Assembly (NCBI GenBank): GCA_049653045.1
Contig: JBASFN010000047.1
Location: 1-30,472 of the forward strand
Length of the DNA stretch: 30,472 nucleotides
Source of the DNA: UBA7657 sp049653045
Lineage (GTDB): Bacteria; Pseudomonadota; Alphaproteobacteria; Micavibrionales; Micavibrionaceae
Reading direction: 5' to 3'
Both the position numbers and the translations under genes were made by a program. Shown one piece after another: positions 1-4,651 of the stretch (position 1 is the first letter of the stretch; each line of letters starts with the position of its first letter). A model generated the notes under the pieces. The model saw nothing but the letters and a program-made list of their open reading frames with translations, was not told where the DNA came from and did not search any database.

Positions 1-57
1 TTCATATTTAGTGCCTTTTAAAGGCGGGCGCATAAAAAATTCCACCGCAGCGCAGCA

Positions 58-87
58 CATTATTTTTTGTAGAATAATGCTTTTTAT
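58..87 (+). terminator. possible terminator of an upstream gene
   Basis: CATTATT (58-64) and AATAATG (73-79) form a 7-bp A/T-rich stem with an 8-nt loop, followed by CTTTTTATG. The gene it would terminate lies outside the window. The stem is weak because it is nearly all A-T pairs. Confidence 0.35.
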
Positions 88-95
88 GTTGTGTG

Positions 96-124
96 AATTG
101 GGAGCAATTTTGTACGAATACAAT
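96..124 (+). promoter_or_regulatory. possible promoter/operator before the first small ORF
   Basis: A TACAAT hexamer (119-124) resembles a -10 box. Upstream TTGGGA (98-103) is a poor -35 with only 15 bp spacing. The segment AATTG-GGAG-CAATT (96-109) is an inverted repeat overlapping that -35, as an operator would. This is inference from short motifs only. Confidence 0.25.
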
Positions 125-162
125 AACAAAAAAATATGAACAGTTTAAGGAGGAGTTTGGTT

Positions 163-354
163 ATGCAAAATCAATATAACAAGTCGGATGATACGCAAAG
201 GCTACAGCAATTCAATTCTGACGGCCTGCAGAAGGGCGGCGTTGTCAATGTGGGTGGCGGTGTCAAGATGATGACTCAAGAAGAGCAGGCGCGGATTACC
301 GCTGCAATTCGGCTTGAGGTTGCGGCTCATCCCGAGTTAATTATCGGGAAGTAA
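163..354 (+). CDS. hypothetical small protein, 63 aa
   Basis: I do not recognise this protein. An in-frame ATG lies at 136, but AAGGAGGA at 147-154 is a near-perfect ribosome binding site placed 8 nt before the ATG at 163, so I start there. The product is hydrophilic: an Asn/Gln/Asp-rich N-terminus, a glycine-rich centre (GGVVNVGGGVK), then a predicted helix (TQEEQARITAAIRLEVAAH). It has no signal peptide, membrane segment or cysteine. A 31-nt hairpin starts 24 nt after the stop, and a related hairpin follows the next small ORF, so the two look like duplicated small-gene units even though the proteins are not similar. Coding status is inferred from the ribosome binding site and uninterrupted frame. 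Confidence 0.6.
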   Translation: MQNQYNKSDDTQRLQQFNSDGLQKGGVVNVGGGVKMMTQEEQARITAAIRLEVAAHPELIIGK

Positions 355-377
355 TTTTATCTTTATATTTGACTTAA

Positions 378-408
378 GCGCAGGCGTCGGTGGGATCACG
401 GACGCCTG
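378..408 (+). repeat. 31-nt structured hairpin, copy 1
   Basis: Outer stem CAGGCGTC/GACGCCTG (381-388 with 401-408), a conserved G-G mismatch, an inner stem GTG/CAC (390-392 with 397-399), and a GGAT loop. It aligns without gaps to the hairpin at 826-856. Two stem pairs change in a compensatory way (G-C to T-A and T-A to C-G). There is no T-run directly after it, so terminator function is uncertain for this copy. Confidence 0.7.
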
Positions 409-419
409 AAGTTTATGTG

Positions 420-440
420 GTGCAGGCATTCTTTCTGCAC
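420..440 (+). other. secondary hairpin after copy 1
   Basis: GTGCAG (420-425) and CTGCAC (435-440) form a 6-bp stem with a 9-nt loop. It may add to the 3' end structure of the first small gene. No T-run follows immediately. Confidence 0.3.
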
Positions 441-490
441 GGAGGCATTTTGCTTGTGTGATCTGATTCCATCATTAAACAAAATTCACG

Positions 491-521
491 TTGGTTTGCC
501 AAGGAATTTATTTCGTATAAC
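491..521 (+). promoter_or_regulatory. possible promoter/operator of the second small-ORF unit
   Basis: TATAAC at 516-521 matches a -10 box in five of six bases. Upstream lies the inverted repeat TTGG-TTTG-CCAA (491-502). The -35 is not well defined: TTGGTT at 491-496 would need a 19-bp spacer. Confidence 0.3.
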
Positions 522-560
522 AGGCCATTTTTTTGTTGCCCAAAAGAGGAGTAATTTTGT

Positions 561-590
561 ATGACTCTGCCTAGTTGTTTAATTTATTAA
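561..590 (+). CDS. 9-codon leader ORF
   Basis: ATG at 561 opens a nine-residue frame (MTLPSCLIY) ending in TAA at 588-590. It is preceded by AGAGGAG (545-551) with 9-nt spacing, a better ribosome binding site than many full genes have. The stop lies directly before the ribosome binding site of the 64-aa ORF at 604, so the two are placed for translational coupling. It could be a leader peptide, or the decayed start of a small gene related to the unit at 163. Translation is inferred. Confidence 0.35.
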   Translation: MTLPSCLIY

Positions 591-603
591 GAAGGGACTT
601 TCT

Positions 604-798
604 ATGAAGAACAATACTCTGACTACCAAGCCCCAATTCGACCATGCGCACGCGGGACAGCAAGAGCAAATGCTTGAAAACATTGCAAAACAATACAAAG
701 GAACGACAATTCAGGAGGAGTTGGTGAATCGCGCCGCTACGACGGATAACAATGTCTATATGGGATTTTTTGTTCATCCGGCCCAACAGCAAGGCTAA
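604..798 (+). CDS. hypothetical small protein, 64 aa
   Basis: I do not recognise this protein. GAAGGGA at 591-597 serves as ribosome binding site, 6 nt before the ATG. The product is hydrophilic and Gln/Asn-rich, with a predicted helix (HAGQQEQMLENIAKQYKG) and a short hydrophobic end (VYMGFFVHP) before a Gln-rich tail. No cysteine, signal peptide or membrane span is visible. It lies 13 nt after a 9-codon leader ORF and is followed by the second copy of the 31-nt hairpin, here with a T-rich tail. The antisense reading frame over the same bases has no ribosome binding site and looks like a shadow. Confidence 0.55.
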   Translation: MKNNTLTTKPQFDHAHAGQQEQMLENIAKQYKGTTIQEELVNRAATTDNNVYMGFFVHPAQQQG

Positions 799-825
799 TT
801 TTTTTAATAAATTAAACTTTAGATT

Positions 826-868
826 GCGCAGGCTCTCGTGGGTTCACCGGAGCCTGTTTTCGTTTGAT
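826..868 (+). terminator. 31-nt structured hairpin, copy 2, with T-rich tail
   Basis: Stem CAGGCTC/GAGCCTG (829-835 with 850-856) encloses an inner stem GTG/CAC (838-840 with 845-847) and a GGTT loop, and is followed by TTTTCGTTT. It matches the hairpin at 378-408 base for base in length and layout, with compensatory changes in the stem. With the T-rich tail this copy fits an intrinsic terminator for the 64-aa ORF. Confidence 0.65.
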
Positions 869-937
869 ATATCATTTTCGCATAGGTGAGTTGATGGTTT
901 ACTTCTACTCAACCCTTGGTAACAGGCGTATTCCTCC

Positions 938-969
938 TCTCCATTGAACTACCACTACGATAATGGAGA
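938..969 (+). promoter_or_regulatory. hairpin covering the ribosome binding site of the 30-aa ORF
   Basis: TCTCCATT (938-945) and AATGGAGA (962-969) form a perfect 8-bp stem with a 16-nt loop. The GGAG at 965-968, the ribosome binding site of the ORF at 975, lies inside the 3' arm and would be masked when the stem is closed. Confidence 0.45.
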
Positions 970-974
970 ATAAA

Positions 975-1067
975 ATGAGACGGGTTTTTACTAAGGCAGT
1001 TAAGCCACCTATGCCGGTGCGTAAGGGATCTTATGCCAAGCCAGGGTACAGTGCCTTGTACATGTAG
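975..1067 (+). CDS. hypothetical basic microprotein, 30 aa
   Basis: ATG at 975 is preceded by GGAG (965-968) at a 6-nt spacing. The frame runs 30 codons to TAG at 1065-1067. The product begins MRRVFTKAVKPPMPVRKG, has seven Lys/Arg and no acidic residue, and is Pro- and Tyr-containing (SYAKPGYSALYM at the end). It is too short for ordinary gene callers. A strong GNRA-capped terminator follows 25 nt downstream, which supports a real transcript ending here. Function is unknown. A small basic RNA-binding or membrane-active peptide, or a leader peptide, are all open. Confidence 0.4.
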   Translation: MRRVFTKAVKPPMPVRKGSYAKPGYSALYM

Positions 1068-1092
1068 ATTATTCTGAGTTTTTGTTGAATCT

Positions 1093-1133
1093 CTTCGGGC
1101 GTTTGCAGCAATGCACGCGCCCGAAGTGTTTTT
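1093..1133 (+). terminator. strong intrinsic terminator
   Basis: CTTCGGGCG (1093-1101) pairs perfectly with CGCCCGAAG (1118-1126). Inside it TGCA/TGCA (1104-1107 with 1112-1115) closes on a GCAA tetraloop. TGTTTTT follows on the plus strand only. It therefore ends transcripts of the small-ORF region, rather than those of the convergent xerC gene. Confidence 0.75.
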
Positions 1134-1137
1134 GGGG

Positions 1138-2085
1138 TTAGTGTTTGTTGCTCGGGTGGGCGGCCTTGTGGATTTTGATGAGTTCTTCGGCGTTGATTTC
1201 CGTATAACGCTGCGTGGTGCTTAAGGACGCATGGCCGAGCAGTTCCTGAATCTCCCGCAAATTTGCGCCGTTTTGTAAAAGATGCGTGGCGAAGCTGTGG
1301 CGCAGGGCGTGGGGCGTTGCGGTTTCGGGGAGGCCTAAGGCTCCGCGCATGGTTCGCATGGCCTTCTGCGCGATGTTCTGGTTGAGGCGTTGGCCTTTCT
1401 CGCCGAGGAACAAGGGGCGTTCCGGTGCTTCGGGGAAGGGGCAGGCGGCGCGGTAGTTTTTGATGGCCTCGTGAATGAGGGGCAGAACGGGGACTTCACG
1501 TTCTTTTCTGCCTTTTCCGGTGACGCGCAAGGAATCTGACTGGAGCCAGTCACCGATATTCAATGATAAGGCCTCGTCGATCCGCAGGCCGCAGCCATAT
1601 AACAACGTGAACAAAGCGCGGTCGCGTTTTCCTGTCCAGCCGTCGTCCTTGGCCATGTCTTCGGCAGAGTTTAAAACTTTTCTCGCCTGTATTTCGTGCA
1701 AAGGGCGGGGGATTTTGTGGGGGAGTTTGGGGCTGCGGATGCCCTTGAGCGCCGCGTTGTGCATGATGCCCTGTTTATCAAGCCAGCTGAGGAAATTTTT
1801 CATGCCGGAGAGCGAACGGGCGCGGGAGGCATTTGATGTTCCATCCATGGCTTTTCGTGATAGCCACGCCCGGAAATCGCGGATGCCGGTTTCGGAGAGA
1901 TCATTCAATGATGGCGGCTTGCCGAAATGCCCGTTCAGGAAATTGAGGAAGTGCATGACGTCGGCGTTATAGGCGCGGAACGTATGGCGCGAGACGTTTT
2001 TCTCGGAACGCAGGTAATCGTGCCATGCCGTGAGTTTGTCGGCGAGGTCGGGGGCGCAGGGGATCAAGCCGGGATCGTCAGCCAT
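1138..2085 (-). CDS. xerC: tyrosine recombinase XerC
   Basis: Site-specific tyrosine recombinase of the XerC/XerD type, which resolves chromosome dimers at dif with FtsK. The 315-aa product has an N-terminal SAM-like DNA-binding half (about 15-105) and a catalytic half (about 130-305). All catalytic residues are visible: Arg168 (CGLRIDE), Lys191 (TGKGRKER), His259-x-x-Arg262 (HALRHSFATH), His285 (LLGHASL) and nucleophile Tyr294 (TQRYTE). Length is normal for XerC. It overlaps the end of the DUF484 gene by 22 bp, the gene pair common in Proteobacteria, which favours XerC over XerD or a phage integrase. No dif site was found in the window. Confidence 0.9.
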   Translation of the reverse strand: MADDPGLIPCAPDLADKLTAWHDYLRSEKNVSRHTFRAYNADVMHFLNFLNGHFGKPPSLNDLSETGIRDFRAWLSRKAMDGTSNASRARSLSGMKNFLSWLDKQGIMHNAALKGIRSPKLPHKIPRPLHEIQARKVLNSAEDMAKDDGWTGKRDRALFTLLYGCGLRIDEALSLNIGDWLQSDSLRVTGKGRKEREVPVLPLIHEAIKNYRAACPFPEAPERPLFLGEKGQRLNQNIAQKAMRTMRGALGLPETATPHALRHSFATHLLQNGANLREIQELLGHASLSTTQRYTEINAEELIKIHKAAHPSNKH

Positions 2086-2792
2086 GACCGGAAACAGCGT
2101 TCGATGACGCGGGCGAGGAAGAGAATCTGGTCGGTGGCTTGGCCATCCATGAACATGCTTGGATCGCGGCTGCCGAAGGCGAGAATGGCCGGGGGCGTGT
2201 CCATGGAGATGTCGACGCGCAGCAAAATTTGTGATTTGACGAGGAGCGCGCCGCCGCCATAGATGGCCTCAATCCCCGAAATATTATCCTGAAGCAGCAC
2301 GTTTTTGCCGCGCATCCATTTGTCGATCGTGCCGCCCGGAACCATGCGGATGCCGGAGGTGAGAACATGGGGGATTTCTCGCCCGTTTGATTCCACGACC
2401 AAAACGGAAATATCCACGTCGAGGAGGGGGGAGAGATCGGCGGTGATGGTCTGGATGAAGTCGTCGAAGCTTGTGGCCTCCAAGAGGCGCAGCACGGCCT
2501 TGTGGACGCGCTGTTGGTTGTTCATGTTGGCGCGGCTGTTCTCGACGATTTCCTGCGTGACGCTGACGGCTTTTTGCTTGTCGTCCTTGAGGCGCTGGAT
2601 CATGAAATTCTGGAAGTCGGCGACGCCCTTGCCGTTCTCGGTTTTCGGCGGCACGAGGAGTTCGAGCGCCTCGGGGTTTTGCTGGAGGAATTTCGGGTTG
2701 CGGCGCAGGAAGCCGATTACATCGTCTGCGGTGGTCTCTGCAGTGCTCATGGCGGGTGTTTCTTTGGCTTGGGGCAGGGGCGAGTCAGTCAT
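2064..2792 (-). CDS. DUF484 family protein
   Basis: A DUF484 protein, a GAF-like cytoplasmic family of unknown role that is usually encoded with xerC. The family-like region opens with ADDVIGFLRRNPKFLQQNPE and continues through a helical stretch (about 50-90) into an alpha/beta domain near the C-terminus ending in FRSWLTIPA. The start is unsure: in-frame ATG codons lie at 2837, 2827, 2792 and 2750, and none has a clear ribosome binding site. I give 2792 as a compromise; 2750 would put the conserved region closest to the N-terminus. The last 22 bp overlap xerC, so the two are probably cotranslated. Confidence 0.8.
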   Translation of the reverse strand: MTDSPLPQAKETPAMSTAETTADDVIGFLRRNPKFLQQNPEALELLVPPKTENGKGVADFQNFMIQRLKDDKQKAVSVTQEIVENSRANMNNQQRVHKAVLRLLEATSFDDFIQTITADLSPLLDVDISVLVVESNGREIPHVLTSGIRMVPGGTIDKWMRGKNVLLQDNISGIEAIYGGGALLVKSQILLRVDISMDTPPAILAFGSRDPSMFMDGQATDQILFLARVIERCFRSWLTIPA

Positions 2793-2847
2793 GGGTGGAG
2801 TGTAGCATGAATATGGATGGGTCGTCATCCCGATCATTTTGCTTATC

Positions 2848-2953
2848 GTTCACGCAAAGTCCGCAAGGTATTCGCAAAGAACTCAAAGGTTCTTATTTTT
2901 ATAAATAAAATCCCTGCGATCCTTGCATTTTCTTATGCAAGCTTTGCGTGAAC
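2848..2953. repeat. 106-bp element bounded by 12-bp perfect inverted repeats
   Basis: GTTCACGCAAAG (2848-2859) is matched by its exact reverse complement CTTTGCGTGAAC (2942-2953). Nested inside are CTTGCAT/ATGCAAG (2922-2928 with 2935-2941) and AAGAAC/GTTCTT (2877-2882 with 2889-2894), plus three direct CGCAAAG/CGCAAGG words. As RNA it could fold as a closed multi-branch structure. It fills the gap between the transaldolase gene and DUF484, both on the minus strand. A small non-autonomous mobile element (MITE-like), a processed intergenic repeat or a terminator region are all possible. Confidence 0.6.
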
Positions 2954-2964
2954 TATTTTTTATT

Positions 2965-3621
2965 TTAAAGAATGCTCTGTCCCGTTTTTGCCCAGTCGGC
3001 GATGAAGGCGGCGAGGCCTTTGTCGGTTAGGGGGTGGTTGTAGAGTTGTTTGATGACCGAGGCCGGGCCGGTCATCACATGCGCGCCCATCTTGGCGGAT
3101 TCGACGATGTGGACGGGGTTGCGGACGGACGCTACGAGGACTTGCGTATCGAAATAGTCGTAGTTGGAATAGATGGTCACGATGTCTTGGATGAGGGTGA
3201 GGCCGTCGGCACCGATGTCATCCAACCGCCCGACAAAGGGTGAGATAAAGGTTGCTCCGGCTTTCGCGGCCAAAATCGCCTGCGCCGCCGAAAAACACAA
3301 CGTCACGTTTACCATTGTCCCGGCGTCGGTGAGTTCCTTACAGACCTTGAGGCCGTCGGGGGTGAGGGGGACTTTCACGGCCACGTTGTCGGCGATTGAA
3401 GCCAGTTTTTTGCCCTCTTTAATCATGGTGGGGTAATCGGTCGCGGCAACTTCGGCGCTCACCGGGCCTTTAACCACGCTGCAAATTTCCTCGATCAAGG
3501 GTATGAAACTCTTGCCGGATTTGGCGATGAGGGTAGGGTTGGTCGTGACCCCGTCGATCAGCCCCGTGGCGGCAAGGTCTTTGATTTCGTTAATATCGGC
3601 GGTGTCGACGAAGAATTTCAT
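2965..3621 (-). CDS. transaldolase (TalC/FSA-like, short form)
   Basis: A 218-aa TIM-barrel aldolase of the short transaldolase/fructose-6-phosphate aldolase family, acting in the non-oxidative pentose phosphate pathway in the cytoplasm. The N-terminus MKFFVDTADINEI and the motif DGVTTNPTLI (23-32) are typical. Lys83 in VAVKVPLT is the Schiff-base lysine. Phe129 in SPFVGR is informative: E. coli FsaA has Tyr at this position, while true transaldolases have Phe, so transaldolase activity is more likely than fructose-6-phosphate aldolase. AAGGG upstream of the ATG is an acceptable ribosome binding site. A good promoter lies at 3658-3686. Confidence 0.88.
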   Translation of the reverse strand: MKFFVDTADINEIKDLAATGLIDGVTTNPTLIAKSGKSFIPLIEEICSVVKGPVSAEVAATDYPTMIKEGKKLASIADNVAVKVPLTPDGLKVCKELTDAGTMVNVTLCFSAAQAILAAKAGATFISPFVGRLDDIGADGLTLIQDIVTIYSNYDYFDTQVLVASVRNPVHIVESAKMGAHVMTGPASVIKQLYNHPLTDKGLAAFIADWAKTGQSIL

Positions 3622-3657
3622 GGTTTACCCTTTTTCAAGATGCTAACGGTTTAAAAT

Positions 3658-3686
3658 CTTATAAGGTTTTGTTAGGGCGGGTTCAA
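3658..3686 (-). promoter_or_regulatory. sigma70-type promoter of the transaldolase gene
   Basis: On the minus strand TTGAAC (3686-3681) is followed after exactly 17 bp by TATAAG (3663-3658). The predicted start is near 3651, leaving about 30 nt of leader before the ATG at 3621. Confidence 0.55.
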
Positions 3687-3697
3687 GCTATGAAAGT

Positions 3698-4642
3698 ATG
3701 GCTATGAAGGTCGGAATTATCGGCGGTGGGATTATCGGGGTGACGACCGGCGTTGTGCTGGCGGAGTCCGGGCACGAGATAACGATTCTTAGCCGCGATC
3801 CGTTCCCAAAAACCACGTCGTATGCGGCGGCGGCGATGTCTTATCCGACCTATATCGAGGACAGCGAGCGCGTGGTGGGCTGGTTCATGGCAACGAATGA
3901 GCGGTTGAAAGCCTTGATGCCTGATACGGAATATGGGTTGTCGTGGGTGGATTGGTACAGATGTTCAAAACATCAAACCTGCGAGGCTCCAAGCTGGATG
4001 GGGGCTTTGGAGCAGGCGCGGGTTCTGGAGCCGGGGGGCGCACCCTATGGCAATCAATCCGGGATTTATGCGCGGATCATTCATATAGACGTTGATCGGT
4101 ATTTCCCCCGGTTGCTGGCGGATTTTCAAGAACGGGGCGGGGTTTATCTTGAAAAAACCGTTACTGATTTTGAGTCGATTGCGGGGGATTATGATGTGCT
4201 GATTCATTGTACGGGTGTTTATGGTGGCGCGTTGACGGGGGATGAGAATGTCTCTCCGGCGCGGGGGCAGGTTGTTCTGGTGCGTAATCCCGGTGTTCGG
4301 GCGTATTACGTCACGATGGACAGTTTCAATTATATTTACCCGAGGGGCGATGTGTGTATTCTGGGCGGGTCTCTGGAGCCGGGGAATTGGGCTATGGAGT
4401 CGGATAATGCTTTGACAGCGCGGATTCTGGAGTGGGCGGCGGAGACTGATCCCCGCTTTCAAGGGGCGGAGGTCGTGGATGTGCGGGTGGGCTTGCGCCC
4501 CGGCAGGCCATTGGTGCGGCTGGAAAAAGAGATTTTGAAAAGCGGCATTCCGGTCATCCATAATTACGGACATGGCGGCGCGGGATATACGATGTCCTGG
4601 GGGTGTGCGTTTGACGTTTTGAAAATGGTTGAAGCCGTTTAA
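3698..4642 (+). CDS. FAD-dependent D-amino-acid oxidase family protein
   Basis: An FAD oxidoreductase of the DAAO/DASPO group, expected to oxidise a D-amino acid (or similar amine) to the imino acid with release of H2O2. The 314-aa product starts with the dinucleotide-binding motif GIIGGGIIG (residues 6-14) and ends with the DAAO signature segments GLRPGRPLVRLE (substrate-carboxylate Arg region) and HNYGHGGAGYTMSWG (FAD-binding C-terminus). There is no signal peptide, so it is cytoplasmic. Two in-frame ATGs (3698, 3704) are both possible and neither has a strong ribosome binding site. It lies 9 bp upstream of priA and is probably cotranscribed with it. The substrate cannot be told from sequence. 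Confidence 0.85.
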   Translation: MAMKVGIIGGGIIGVTTGVVLAESGHEITILSRDPFPKTTSYAAAAMSYPTYIEDSERVVGWFMATNERLKALMPDTEYGLSWVDWYRCSKHQTCEAPSWMGALEQARVLEPGGAPYGNQSGIYARIIHIDVDRYFPRLLADFQERGGVYLEKTVTDFESIAGDYDVLIHCTGVYGGALTGDENVSPARGQVVLVRNPGVRAYYVTMDSFNYIYPRGDVCILGGSLEPGNWAMESDNALTARILEWAAETDPRFQGAEVVDVRVGLRPGRPLVRLEKEILKSGIPVIHNYGHGGAGYTMSWGCAFDVLKMVEAV

Positions 4643-4651
4643 TCTGGGGCT

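Noticed and set aside
13..25. GCCTTT-T-AAAGGC palindrome at the window edge
   Set aside because: No usable loop, no T-run and no adjacent gene in the window; cannot be assigned.
571..792. Antisense 73-aa frame opposite the 64-aa ORF
   Set aside because: No ribosome binding site, no recognisable features, and it only mirrors the plus-strand ORF, which has good translation signals.
874..902. Possible dif site near xerC (TTTTCGCATAG...)
   Set aside because: The left half resembles a XerC arm, but the right half lacks the TTATGTTAAAT-type XerD arm and the 6-bp spacer layout.
1138..2085. Integron or phage integrase beside a cassette array of small ORFs
   Set aside because: The recombinase overlaps DUF484 and has normal XerC length and motifs; the hairpins at 378 and 826 lack the paired core sites of attC.
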